Numbered from the stretch's first letter, positions 7,208 through 14,037 are shown. The stretch: DNA of 18,504 nucleotides from Onthomonas sp964456525 (GCA_964456525.1 CAYWAP010000033.1:1-18504), one strand, 5' to 3'. Program-made: numbers and translations. The notes: generated by a model from the sequence alone, not told the origin.

Positions 7208-8297
7208 GCCGCGCGCTTTGATCGCCATGAGCGGCGGCGTGGATTCCAGCGTCGCCGTCCTTTTCATGCAGGCAGCCGGCTATGAGTGCCAGGGCGCCAC
7301 GATGGACCTGTTCCACCCCCAGGAGGTCGGGCAGACCTCCGGCGGCTCCCTGAAGGACGTGGAGGACGCCCGCAGCGTGGCCCGCCGGCTGGGCATTCCC
7401 CATTTCGTCTTTGACTTCACAGACGATTTCCGGCGTCAGGTAATCAATCGATTTGTCTCCGCTTACGAGAGCGGCGAAACCCCCAACCCCTGTGTGGACT
7501 GCAACCGCAATTTGAAGTTTGGGCAGTTCTATCGCCGGGCCATGGAGTTGGGCTGCGATTGCGTTGTCACCGGCCACTACGCCAGAATCACACAGGAAAA
7601 CGGCCGCTGGCTGTTGAAAAAAGCGGTGAACCCCTCCAAAGATCAGAGCTACGTCCTCTATTCTCTGACACAGGAGGAACTGGCGCACACTCGCTTCCCC
7701 TTGGGGGAGTACACCAAGGCGGAAATCCGCCAGATCGCAGAGGAGCACGGTCTTGTGAACGCCCACAAGCATGACAGCCAGGACATCTGTTTTGTCCCGG
7801 ACGGGGATTACGTCCGCATGATCGAGGCATACACCGGAAAGGTCTATCCGCCGGGGGATTTCGTCTCTCTGGACGGCACCGTACTGGGCCAACATAAGGG
7901 AATCATTCGCTACACCATCGGGCAGCGCAAGGGCCTTGGCCTGTCCCTGCCGGAGCCTATGTACGTATGTGCCAAAAACATGGCGGACAACACCGTTGTT
8001 CTGGGCCGAAATTCGGATCTGTTTACTCGTGATCTGGACGCCCGGAACGTGAACTGGATTGCCTGGGACACCCCTCCCGAGACCTTTCGCGCCAAGGCCC
8101 GGGTGCGCTATCAGCAGAAAGAACAGTGGGCCACCATCACCCCCACCGGGGAAGCATCCTTTCACCTGGTGTTTGACGAGCCCCAGCGTGCGATTACCGC
8201 CGGACAGGCCGTCGTCCTCTACGACGGCGACACCGTGATCGGGGGCGGCACCATTCAGGGGCAAAATCCCTCCCAGAACAGGAGTAACACACTATGA
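7200..8297 (+). CDS. mnmA: tRNA-specific 2-thiouridylase MnmA, 365 aa
   Basis: Installs the 2-thio group on U34 of Lys, Glu and Gln tRNAs, using ATP to adenylate the base and a persulfide on its own cysteine supplied by the desulfurase. The N-terminal PP-loop is SGGVDSS (residues 11-17). The catalytic pair are Cys101 in PCVDCNRNLKFG and Cys197 in DSQDICFVPDGDY, with TGHYAR (124-129) between them. The tRNA-binding middle and beta-barrel C-terminus appear complete. The start at 7200 (MSKPRALIAM) overlaps nifU by 8 bases; a longer in-frame reading from 7146 would lie fully inside nifU. Its neighbours NifS and NifU make this a dedicated sulfur-relay operon. Confidence 0.97.
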   Translation: MSKPRALIAMSGGVDSSVAVLFMQAAGYECQGATMDLFHPQEVGQTSGGSLKDVEDARSVARRLGIPHFVFDFTDDFRRQVINRFVSAYESGETPNPCVDCNRNLKFGQFYRRAMELGCDCVVTGHYARITQENGRWLLKKAVNPSKDQSYVLYSLTQEELAHTRFPLGEYTKAEIRQIAEEHGLVNAHKHDSQDICFVPDGDYVRMIEAYTGKVYPPGDFVSLDGTVLGQHKGIIRYTIGQRKGLGLSLPEPMYVCAKNMADNTVVLGRNSDLFTRDLDARNVNWIAWDTPPETFRAKARVRYQQKEQWATITPTGEASFHLVFDEPQRAITAGQAVVLYDGDTVIGGGTIQGQNPSQNRSNTL

Positions 8298-8695
8298 TGA
8301 TGGTTTCTGCCAAAGGGCGCTATGCCCTCCGCGTCATGATGGAGCTGGCCTCCCGGGACACCAGCCAGTACACCCCTTTGAAAGAGATTTCAACACAGCT
8401 GAGCCTCTCCCAGAAGTATTTGGAAAGCATCATGACCACGCTGTCCAAGGCCGGGCTGGTGGATGCCCTCCACGGCAAGGGCGGCGGCTACCGGTTAAAC
8501 CGCCCTGTGAATGAGTACACCGTGGGCTGTATTTTGGCGCTGACCGAAAGCTCCATGGCGCCGGTTTCCTGTCTGGAAGGGGAGCACAACTCCTGTCAGG
8601 AGGCGGCAGCCTGCAAAACGCTGCCCATGTGGACCGAATTGAACCGCATTGTGGATGAGTATCTGAACAGCGTCACATTGGCAAGCCTCCTGTAA
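8294..8695 (+). CDS. Rrf2/IscR-family transcriptional regulator, 133 aa
   Basis: Winged-helix regulator of the Rrf2 family, probably controlling its own Fe-S operon in response to cluster availability. The N-terminus VSAKGRYALRVMMELA and the helix-turn-helix SLSQKYLESIMTTLSKAGLV (about residues 37-56) are typical, followed by the wing GKGGGYRLNRP. Cys93, Cys101 and Cys107 sit where IscR binds [2Fe-2S] with three cysteines, so a cluster-sensing form is likely; CymR-type Rrf2 proteins lack these. The ATG at 8294 overlaps the mnmA stop (ATGA), with AGGAG about 10 bases upstream; two further ATG codons follow directly. Unusually, it is the last gene of the operon, whereas iscR-like genes normally come first. 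Confidence 0.94.
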   Translation: MMMVSAKGRYALRVMMELASRDTSQYTPLKEISTQLSLSQKYLESIMTTLSKAGLVDALHGKGGGYRLNRPVNEYTVGCILALTESSMAPVSCLEGEHNSCQEAAACKTLPMWTELNRIVDEYLNSVTLASLL

Positions 8696-8725
8696 ATGGC
8701 AGCCAATACCGAACAAAATGCAAAA

Positions 8726-8768
8726 GGCGGTGCAAACCCGGTTTGAGGGTCTGCACCGTCTCTTTTTT
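8726..8768. terminator. Bidirectional intrinsic terminator between rrf2 and DUF2798
   Basis: GGCGGTGCA (8726-8734) pairs with TGCACCGTC (8752-8760), and inner ACCC/GGGT pairs extend the stem. TCTTTTTT follows on the plus strand. On the minus strand the same stem is followed by TTTTGCATTTTG. It therefore ends both the nifS operon and the converging DUF2798 gene. Confidence 0.88.
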
Positions 8769-8821
8769 CATACCATCTGCATTTCGCAGTTTTCTCTCAC
8801 CGATTTGGGCGCGGCCATTTG

Positions 8822-9304
8822 TCAGGCCAGCACTTTCCCCTCGGGGAAGGCCGTCCGGAACACCTTGCGGACCAACGGACCGGCAATCAGCAGCTGGAAG
8901 GGAAGCGCCATGATGAAATTCCAGGGAATATTCTTCATCCAGTTAACAAACCAGCTGCCCCACTGGCCGGAGTGGAAGCAGCCCTCCAGCGCGCCGTAAA
9001 GGCTCATAAAGAACACCATGCCTACCACCATGCCACAGGAGATGGAGATGATCTTGCGCAGGTTGCTGCTCTCCGGCTTAATCAGGAAGCGGAAGGCAAA
9101 GGCTTTGGCGGCCTTACCCACCACAAACCAGTCCAGACACATTCCGCAGATGTAGGCCAGAGGGAATCCCAGCCATCCCTCCTGGAACGTGGCCAGGGAC
9201 ACGCCGCCCTGCTGCCGGGCGACATTGTAAAAACTCATCCAGAGCACCATCACGAAGCACATCAGGATGGTGTAAATCAGGCTTTCTCGCTTATTTTGCG
9301 GCAT
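8822..9304 (-). CDS. DUF2798 family membrane protein, 160 aa
   Basis: Integral membrane protein resembling the DUF2798 family (opening MPQNKRESLIYTILMCFVMV and a repeat of that pattern later). Four hydrophobic segments are visible, at about residues 9-28, 44-66, 84-106 and 128-150. Members often contain two copies of a two-helix unit, and here the SFYNVAR and FMSLYGALEG stretches look like equivalent positions of such a repeat. Function is unknown. The ATG at 9304 has GGAGG (9314-9318) 9 bases upstream. It is monocistronic, with an extended -10 promoter candidate at 9435-9440 and the shared terminator at 8726-8768. Confidence 0.8.
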   Translation of the reverse strand: MPQNKRESLIYTILMCFVMVLWMSFYNVARQQGGVSLATFQEGWLGFPLAYICGMCLDWFVVGKAAKAFAFRFLIKPESSNLRKIISISCGMVVGMVFFMSLYGALEGCFHSGQWGSWFVNWMKNIPWNFIMALPFQLLIAGPLVRKVFRTAFPEGKVLA

Positions 9305-9434
9305 AATTGCGTACCTCCAATAATCACTTTTCTTGTTTCAGGCCGAAAAAAATAGCGGACATCGGCAAACTCGTTGCGACCTCCACTCCTTTTGTACGTC
9401 TCACTGCGTTTTCGGCATATTCACTTTCCACTAT

Positions 9435-9453
9435 AGTATAGCACAAATTGTGC
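9435..9453 (-). promoter_or_regulatory. Extended -10 promoter with adjoining dyad, upstream of the DUF2798 gene
   Basis: On the minus strand TGCTATACT forms an extended -10 (hexamer 9435-9440). Directly upstream GCACAA-A-TTGTGC (9441-9453) is a perfect 6+1+6 inverted repeat inside the spacer, where a repressor could block polymerase. No good -35 lies at 17 bases. The remaining part of the gap 9305-9434 shows nothing else recognisable. Confidence 0.45.
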
Positions 9454-9483
9454 GGCGATGTAAGTCAAAAAAATAAAATTCTC

Positions 9484-9505
9484 TGCTTTTTCTTTTGAAA
9501 AAGCA
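9484..9505. repeat. AT-rich hairpin in the DUF2798-rplT gap
   Basis: TGCTTTTTC and GAAAAAGCA form a 9-bp stem with a TTTT loop. It stands between the DUF2798 promoter and the rplT terminator. It may be a backup terminator for rplT, but no U-tract follows on the minus strand. Confidence 0.35.
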
Positions 9506-9604
9506 CAGTTCCGGCAGTTTGCATGAAAGGATTCACGCCGCGCCCCGGCCCTGTTCCGCAGATTCAAAGCCCCCGGCTCCCAGCCAATCCCTTCCCACAA
9601 ACAG

Positions 9605-9632
9605 TCACCCGGTTCCATGCAGAACCGGGTGA
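9605..9632 (-). terminator. Terminator hairpin after rplT
   Basis: TCACCCGGTTC and GAACCGGGTGA form a perfect 11-bp stem with a 6-base loop, 15 bases beyond the rplT stop. The following minus-strand bases CTGTTTGT give only a weak U-tract. Confidence 0.65.
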
Positions 9633-9647
9633 AGAAGATTCAAAGCA

Positions 9648-10001
9648 TTACAGCTTCGCCTTTGCCAGCTCGACCAGCTGTGTAAAAGCGGCCTTGTCGT
9701 TGACTGCCAGCTCTGCCAGCATCTTACGGTCGATTGCCACCTCAGCCAGCTTCAGGCCGTGCATGAAGGTGGAGTAGTTCATTCCGTTCTGCTTGCAGGC
9801 AGCGTTAATACGGGTAATCCACAGGCGGCGGAAGTCACGCTTTTTCAGGCGGCGGCCCTTGTATGCGTAGGTCAGGGACTTCATCACGGCCTGGTTGGCC
9901 ATCTTATAATGTTTGCTCTTTGCACCCCAATAGCCTTTTGCCAGCTTCAGGATCTTATTTCTTCTTTTGCGCTTCATCATCGCGCGTTTGACTCTAGCCA
10001 T
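9648..10001 (-). CDS. rplT: 50S ribosomal protein L20, 117 aa
   Basis: Ribosomal protein L20, required for early assembly of the large subunit and bound to 23S rRNA. The whole sequence matches the family, from MARVKRAMMKRKRRNKILK through GRRLKKRDFRRLWITRINAA to MLAELAVNDKAAFTQLV. Length is normal. The ATG at 10001 has AGGAGG directly upstream (6-7 bases). It is the last gene of infC-rpmI-rplT, 21 bases after rpmI. In Bacillus, L20 represses this operon by binding its leader; whether that occurs here depends on the leader described upstream of infC. Confidence 0.99.
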   Translation of the reverse strand: MARVKRAMMKRKRRNKILKLAKGYWGAKSKHYKMANQAVMKSLTYAYKGRRLKKRDFRRLWITRINAACKQNGMNYSTFMHGLKLAEVAIDRKMLAELAVNDKAAFTQLVELAKAKL

Positions 10002-10022
10002 GTTAAAAACCTCCTATTCCTA

Positions 10023-10220
10023 TTATTTGTAGGGAATCATCTTGCGGATGGTAGCCGCGTTGGTCACATCCGCATAAGCGCCCTGGCGGAGGCCTCTTTT
10101 CCGTTTGGTGGTCTTCTTGGTCAGAATGTGGCTTGCGTTGGCATGCGCACGCTTGACCTTTCCGTTCTTGGTGATCTTGAATCTCTTCTTCGCACCGCTG
10201 TGCGTTTTCATCTTCGGCAT
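10023..10220 (-). CDS. rpmI: 50S ribosomal protein L35, 65 aa
   Basis: Small basic ribosomal protein of the large subunit. The sequence MPKMKTHSGAKKRFKITKNG followed by KRAHANASHILTKKTTKRKR is diagnostic. It is 65 residues long, as usual. The ATG at 10220 has AAAGGAG about 7 bases upstream. It lies 40 bases after infC and 21 before rplT in the conserved three-gene operon. Confidence 0.99.
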   Translation of the reverse strand: MPKMKTHSGAKKRFKITKNGKVKRAHANASHILTKKTTKRKRGLRQGAYADVTNAATIRKMIPYK

Positions 10221-10260
10221 GATGGAAAACTCCTTTCAGCAGGCGGACATCCGCCCTTGG

Positions 10261-10854
10261 TTATTTTGTGGGTTCTTTGCCTGCCCCCTTGGCAGCTTTC
10301 GCGGCCTCGCGAGCAGCTTTCTCCCGCTTGGCCAGCTCTTTGCTGGAACGGGGGGACAATGTGATGGACATGTGGCGGCCATCCAGGACAGGTTTTTTAT
10401 CCATCGCGGCAAGGTCCGCGCAGCCCTCTGCAAAGCGGATCAGCAGCTTTTCACCGATGTGGGTGTGGGCCATCTCACGGCCGCGGAAACGCACAGTCAC
10501 CTTAACGCGGTTGCCCTCGCCCAGGAACCTGTTTGCATTGCGCAGCTTTGTATTGAAGTCCCCGACGTCAATGCTGGGAGACATACGAATCTCCTTGATT
10601 TCCACGACGCGCTGATGTTTCTTAGCCTCTTTTTCCCGCTTCGACTGCTCAAAACGGAATTTGCCATAGTCCATGATCTTACACACCGGCGGATTTGCCT
10701 TCGGGGAGATCTTGACCAGGTCAAGGCCTTCGCGCTGAGCCTGCTCATAAGCGGCACGGGAAGACATAATACCGAGCTGCTGACCGGTAGAGGAAATCAG
10801 GCGAACTTCCTTATCACGAATTTCTTCGTTGATTTGATGAGCCATGCTGCTAAT
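10261..10854 (-). CDS. infC: Translation initiation factor IF-3 with probable AUU start, 197 aa
   Basis: IF-3 binds the 30S subunit, prevents premature 50S joining and rejects non-canonical start codons and wrong initiator tRNAs. The N-domain begins QINEEIRDKEVRLIS, the linker region KANPPVCKIMDYGKFRFEQSKREKE is intact, and the C-domain holds IEIRMSPSIDVGDF-like and RVKVTVRFRGREMAH motifs. A Lys/Ala-rich tail ends the protein. GGAGG at 10864-10868 lies 9 bases before an in-frame ATT (10854) but 18 bases before the first ATG (10845). The ATT is therefore chosen, giving N-terminal ISSMAHQ (initiator Met in practice). AUU starts on infC are known in other bacteria and let IF-3 repress its own synthesis. 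If the ATG is used, the gene is 10261-10845. Confidence 0.95.
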   Translation of the reverse strand: MSSMAHQINEEIRDKEVRLISSTGQQLGIMSSRAAYEQAQREGLDLVKISPKANPPVCKIMDYGKFRFEQSKREKEAKKHQRVVEIKEIRMSPSIDVGDFNTKLRNANRFLGEGNRVKVTVRFRGREMAHTHIGEKLLIRFAEGCADLAAMDKKPVLDGRHMSITLSPRSSKELAKREKAAREAAKAAKGAGKEPTK

Positions 10855-10868
10855 ACGGAAACACCTCC

Positions 10869-10896
10869 AAAAAAAGAAAACGGATACCAGAATCCG
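10869..10896 (-). terminator. Attenuator-like hairpin in the infC leader
   Basis: On the minus strand CGGAT and ATCCG (10892-10896 and 10881-10885) form a 5-bp stem with a 6-base loop, followed at once by TTTTCTTTTTTT (10869-10880) and then the infC ribosome binding site. A GGATA/TATCC pairing using upstream bases is an alternative. The leader from the promoter is about 150 bases. In Firmicutes this operon commonly has an L20-responsive leader that ends in a terminator at this place. The short stem makes the call moderate. Confidence 0.5.
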
Positions 10897-11014
10897 GCAC
10901 CCGCGACGCAATATCCCCCTCCAGAGAGAAGTGGGAAATTCATCTTTATAAACCACCGGACCTTTGCCCGGAAGGTGAGGACGGGAACCGTTCCTGCTTT
11001 GTTTTTGCTGAATT

Positions 11015-11043
11015 ATTATATCAGCCGGCGGCGGGCTTGTCAA
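11015..11043 (-). promoter_or_regulatory. Consensus promoter of infC-rpmI-rplT
   Basis: TTGACA (11038-11043) and TATAAT (11015-11020) on the minus strand are both perfect and are spaced by 17 bases. A-tracts just upstream (11044-11073 on the minus strand) resemble an UP element. This fits a highly expressed translation operon. The start is predicted near 11007. Confidence 0.9.
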
Positions 11044-11082
11044 GTACATTTTCCCGTTTTCGGGCTATTTTTTCGCGCCGCC

Positions 11083-11116
11083 AAAAAGTTCCCCCTCCGC
11101 CGGGGCAGAGGGGGAA
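11083..11116 (-). terminator. Intrinsic terminator after the S1-domain gene
   Basis: TTCCCCCTC and GAGGGGGAA form a 9-bp stem around a 10-base loop, followed on the minus strand by CTTTTTGG. It is 12 bases past the stop and separates the yabPQ-divIC-yabR cluster from the infC promoter. Confidence 0.85.
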
Positions 11117-11127
11117 TCCAGCCCAAA

Positions 11128-11631
11128 TCAATCGTCGTAATGGTTGTAGTTGCCGCGGTTTCCGCCCCGGCGGCGGCCTCGGCTGCCCCGGTTCCCCCGG
11201 TTGAGCTCTGACTGGCGGCTCTCCGATTCGGACATGTAGCGCTTCATCATATCTTCAAAGCTCTGCGGCTCCTTAGGCGCTGCAGCGCGGTTGCTGTGCC
11301 CGCCGCGGCTCTGTGGGCGGTCTGCCCGCTCGCCCCGATCCCGGGATCTGGCCCCGCGGTCGTTCTGGCGCTGCTGACGCTCCTGACGGGGAGGCGAGGG
11401 CTGGGTCTGCTTAATGGACAGATTGATGCGGTTGTTTTCATCCACGCGGATGAGCTTGACCTTCACTTCCTGCCCAACGCTCAAAACTTCATTGACGTCG
11501 TTGACGTAGGAATGGGCGACCTCCGAAATGTGAACCAGTCCGGACCGCCCGCCTGGCAGCGCCACAAATGCGCCGAATGTTGTAATGCCTGTTACTTTGC
11601 CATCAAGAATGGCGCCGATTTCTAACTCCAT
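11128..11631 (-). CDS. yabR: S1 RNA-binding domain protein (YabR-like), 167 aa
   Basis: Residues 1 to about 75 are a single S1 domain: MELEIGAILDGKVTGITTFG, GRSGLVHISEVAHSYV, then VKVKLIRVDENNRINLSIKQT. These are the classic S1 beta strands with the FGAFV and GLVHIS RNA-binding faces. The rest, about 90 residues, is a disordered Arg/Gly/Gln/Ser-rich tail with RG repeats (GNRGSRGRRRGGNRG) interrupted by a conserved-looking SFEDMMKRYMSES helix. Homologues bind RNA or the ribosome, but the exact job is unclear. The ATG at 11631 is preceded by AGGAGG 14 bases away, slightly long; a TTG at 11655 would lie upstream of that site and is rejected. It follows divIC by 69 bases, as yabR does in Bacillus. 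Confidence 0.9.
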   Translation of the reverse strand: MELEIGAILDGKVTGITTFGAFVALPGGRSGLVHISEVAHSYVNDVNEVLSVGQEVKVKLIRVDENNRINLSIKQTQPSPPRQERQQRQNDRGARSRDRGERADRPQSRGGHSNRAAAPKEPQSFEDMMKRYMSESESRQSELNRGNRGSRGRRRGGNRGNYNHYDD

Positions 11632-11700
11632 ACCCTCGTTACTTTCCTCCTGCAATATTCTCTCTCTTGCAATCTCTCTGGGCGCACGGCCTGCCTGCTG

Positions 11701-11979
11701 TCAGTTCGTGGTGTCGTAAAAGACGACCTCTCCCGATTCCACCAGCCCCAGCTTCTCCTTGGCAATTTCCAGAATGGTCTCCGGGTCATCGCCATTTTCA
11801 ATCTCTTCTTCCAGCGCGGCGTTTTCGGTGGCCAGCTCGGTGGTCTGCGCCTGAAGATCGGCGAGACTGTCGTTGGCGCTTTGGATGCTGCTGCGAAGAT
11901 TCAGGAGCGTGATCGACAGATAGACGATCAGAATCAAAATCACAATTTTGGTGACAAAGCTGGCTCTTATGGTTTTCAT
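11701..11979 (-). CDS. divIC: FtsB/DivIC-family septum formation initiator, 92 aa
   Basis: Small bitopic division protein: a short cytoplasmic N-terminus, one membrane helix (about residues 10-28, IVILILIVYLSITLL), then a coiled coil (RSSIQSANDSLADLQAQ to ALEEEIENG) and a C-terminal segment ETILEIAKEKLGLVESGEVVFYD that matches the DivIC/FtsB family. It acts outside the cell with FtsL and FtsQ/DivIB to activate septal wall synthesis. The ATG at 11979 has AGGAGG about 8 bases upstream. It lies in the conserved order yabP-yabQ-divIC-yabR. The open frame of yabQ runs 182 bases into this gene, in another frame; divIC itself is intact, so the anomaly belongs to yabQ. Confidence 0.95.
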   Translation of the reverse strand: MKTIRASFVTKIVILILIVYLSITLLNLRSSIQSANDSLADLQAQTTELATENAALEEEIENGDDPETILEIAKEKLGLVESGEVVFYDTTN

Positions 11980-12478
11980 TTTGCCGCCCTCCTGAAAAAG
12001 ATAGATCTGCCGGCTGTGGAGAATGGCAGGCCCTCCCCACAGAGAATAGCACTCTTATTTTATACCAGCTGCGCAAATAATGAAAGTGATTTTTGAAATT
12101 TTTCTTAAATTTCTTCAGCACGAGGGCGATTTTCCCGGCTGGAAAGAGGGCAACTTTCAAAATGGCGGTGAAAAGATCGGCCAGGCGATACCCCACGGGA
12201 AGCAATATCTCGCTGAGCACACGGAAATAAACCCAACACCCTGCCAGCAGCCCGGCGGCGATGTACATCCGAACCACGCCGTCCCCGGAGACCACGGACC
12301 AGACAAACAGCGTGGCGGTGGCCGCCGCCCAGAAGAGAATGTCCAGCACGCCGCCCAGCCAACGCCGGGGGATTCTCACCCGCAGAATGCGAAACAGGTC
12401 ATAGAGAACCCCCAGCGCCAGCCCCAGCACCACCGCCCCGGAGAGGGTTGCCGCCTGTCCTAAGACATCAACGCTCAT
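11798..12478 (-). CDS. yabQ: Spore cortex biosynthesis protein YabQ, with out-of-frame tail; core 12059-12478
   Basis: Membrane protein needed for spore cortex formation. Residues 1-140 look genuine. The hydrophobic N-terminus (TLSGAVVLGLALGVLYDLFRI) matches the family, which characteristically has GxxxGxxYDxFR. Two more hydrophobic segments follow (LGGVLDILFWAAATATLF and MYIAAGLLAGCWVYF), and the region ends in the basic KKFKKNFKNHFHYLR. The remaining 86 residues (from about 12058 down) read through the spacer and then 182 bases of divIC in a wrong frame, giving a Ser/Arg/His-rich tail without family resemblance. Dropping one base from the TTTT run at 12058-12061 would create TAA directly after Lys140. 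The tail is therefore probably an indel artefact or a recent stop loss. The ATG at 12478 abuts the yabP stop. Confidence 0.85.
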   Translation of the reverse strand: MSVDVLGQAATLSGAVVLGLALGVLYDLFRILRVRIPRRWLGGVLDILFWAAATATLFVWSVVSGDGVVRMYIAAGLLAGCWVYFRVLSEILLPVGYRLADLFTAILKVALFPAGKIALVLKKFKKNFKNHFHYLRSWYKIRVLFSVGRACHSPQPADLSFSGGRQNENHKSQLCHQNCDFDSDRLSVDHAPESSQQHPKRQRQSRRSSGADHRAGHRKRRAGRRD

Positions 12479-12754
12479 TTATCGCAGCAGCCGGGCGAAA
12501 AAGCCCCCGCGCTCGGGCCGGTCCTCATAGGCAAGGGAGTCGATGGTTCCATCCACCTTCAAATCACCTCCATCCAGGCTGAGCTGTTCAATGTGCAGAC
12601 CGCTTCCCCGGACAATCAGCCCTCCCTGGCTGGTTGAGAGGACGATGGACTCCTCGTCGAAGCTCTCCACCTCCATCACCCCGGAGATGGAAAGGGAACT
12701 TCGCTCATCCAGATGAATGCGATGGGGAACATGGGATTCGGACTCGTAGGACAT
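12479..12754 (-). CDS. yabP: Sporulation protein YabP, 91 aa
   Basis: YabP-family protein, needed with YabQ for spore development and expressed in the mother cell in Bacillus. The sequence includes HRIHLDERSSLSISGVMEVESFDEESIVLSTSQGGLIVRG, which fits the family's beta-rich fold, and the Leu-rich GLHIEQLSLDGGDLKVDGTI. It is soluble, with no signal peptide. The ATG at 12754 has GGAGTG 9 bases upstream. The stop (TAA at 12479-12481) directly touches the yabQ start. Just 33 bases of sequence remain upstream before the N gap, so its promoter and any gene in front of it (an S4-domain gene in many relatives) cannot be seen. Confidence 0.94.
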   Translation of the reverse strand: MSYESESHVPHRIHLDERSSLSISGVMEVESFDEESIVLSTSQGGLIVRGSGLHIEQLSLDGGDLKVDGTIDSLAYEDRPERGGFFARLLR

Positions 12755-12787
12755 AAATCATTCACTCCTTCACTGGAAAATGGACAG

Positions 12788-12887
12788 NNNNNNNNNNNNN
12801 NNNNNNNNNNNNNNNNNNNNNNNNNNNNNNNNNNNNNNNNNNNNNNNNNNNNNNNNNNNNNNNNNNNNNNNNNNNNNNNNNNNNNNN
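12788..12887. other. Scaffold gap, 100 N
   Basis: Exactly 100 undetermined bases, the conventional placeholder for a gap of unknown size. The stop codon of spoIID (12890-12892) is 2 bases from its right edge, and the yabP ribosome binding site is about 20 bases from its left edge. Genes may be missing here, and the join itself rests only on scaffolding. Confidence 0.98.
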
Positions 12888-12889
12888 GC

Positions 12890-13960
12890 CTAGGAATCCA
12901 TTGTCGTAATTTCCACACCGGTATAGTACCACTTTAAAATTTCCTCCGCCGTCTTGCCCTGCTTGGCCAACGCATTTGCGCCGTATTGACTCATGCCAAC
13001 CCCATGTCCGTAGCCGGTGACGTAGAAGGTGACGGTATCCCCCTCCGCCTCCACCGTAAACGTGGCGCTCCGCAGGTCAAAGAGGCTGCGCACGGTGGAG
13101 GTGTCCACCCAGATACCGCCGATCTCAATGGCGTTGGGCAGCCCTTCGTCGTCATAGCTCACCTCCCCAAACCAGTCCGCGCAGTCCTCTGAAGTCAGAT
13201 CTGCCTGGGGGATGGCCTCCTCCAGCACGGCGCGGCACTCCTGGGCGGACACCTCCACCGTGCTGTAATAGTTGGGAATGGAGTCCACCTCCTCCGGACT
13301 CTCCACCTCCTGCAAGTAGGGAAAATCCTCTCCCCAGACGTCCAGCGCGGATTTGGTGAACCCGGCGCTGGAGGCGTGAAAAGCCGCCAGAATGGGCTCT
13401 CCATCGTAGGTGATGATTTGATTTTCCGTGCTCTCCACCGCCTCGGTGATCTTCGCGGCATAGGTTTGCGCGCTCTTGGCGCTCCAGTTCGCCATCCGCT
13501 CGTCATAGGAAATCCACGCCTGGCAGCAGGCGGCGTCTCCGCAAATATCGGCATCCGGGTGCTGGTCGCCTGGGTTCGCCATGCGGTACAGCGTATACGT
13601 GCGGGCCGCAATGGCCTGGGCGTTCAGCGCCTCCTGTTCAAAGGCCGCCGGCATCTCCGCGGCGACCACGCCCCACAAATACGCCTGCAAGGTCATCTCC
13701 TGGTTTTCCCCGTCAATCAAAACCGTCAGCGTATCGCCGCCAGAGGGGAGCTGCGCCGTCTCTGAAAGGGCGGCGTTGCCGCCGCTCTCCACATCGCCGT
13801 CCGATTCGGCCGCCTGGCCGCTTGTGGCCCCCGGGCGGATGCACAACATGGGGAGCAGAAAGGCCAGCGCTGTGCAGACCAGCGCCGCCCGGACATAGGC
13901 CGGCCAGACAAAACGCCCTCTTGCAAGTTTTTTCAATTTCCGTTTCATATTTAAACACAT
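12890..13960 (-). CDS. spoIID: Stage II sporulation protein D (SpoIID/LytB domain), 356 aa
   Basis: Membrane-anchored lytic transglycosylase that cuts denuded glycan strands during engulfment of the forespore, with SpoIIM and SpoIIP. A basic N-terminus (KRKLKKLARGR) and one hydrophobic anchor (ALVCTALAFLLPMLC) precede a low-complexity linker. The catalytic domain holds AYLWGVVAAEMPAAFEQEAL with the conserved Glu, then AQAIAARTYTLYR. The C-terminus is GYGHGVGMSQYGANALAKQG followed by EILKWYYTGVEI. CGDAACCQAW carries Cys residues common in the family. An ATG at 13960 has GAGGGA 3-4 bases upstream and is chosen; ATG 13948 (MKRKLKK) is a reasonable alternative, and a reading to 14035 has no site. 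It is divergent from citrate synthase. No confident sigma-E promoter was found. Confidence 0.93.
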   Translation of the reverse strand: MCLNMKRKLKKLARGRFVWPAYVRAALVCTALAFLLPMLCIRPGATSGQAAESDGDVESGGNAALSETAQLPSGGDTLTVLIDGENQEMTLQAYLWGVVAAEMPAAFEQEALNAQAIAARTYTLYRMANPGDQHPDADICGDAACCQAWISYDERMANWSAKSAQTYAAKITEAVESTENQIITYDGEPILAAFHASSAGFTKSALDVWGEDFPYLQEVESPEEVDSIPNYYSTVEVSAQECRAVLEEAIPQADLTSEDCADWFGEVSYDDEGLPNAIEIGGIWVDTSTVRSLFDLRSATFTVEAEGDTVTFYVTGYGHGVGMSQYGANALAKQGKTAEEILKWYYTGVEITTMDS

Positions 13961-14037
13961 CAATCCCTCAATTTCGGATAAAATCCTTCGATTTCCGGCG
14001 TATTTCGGCGGATATGGAAACAAAACTTGAAACATGG

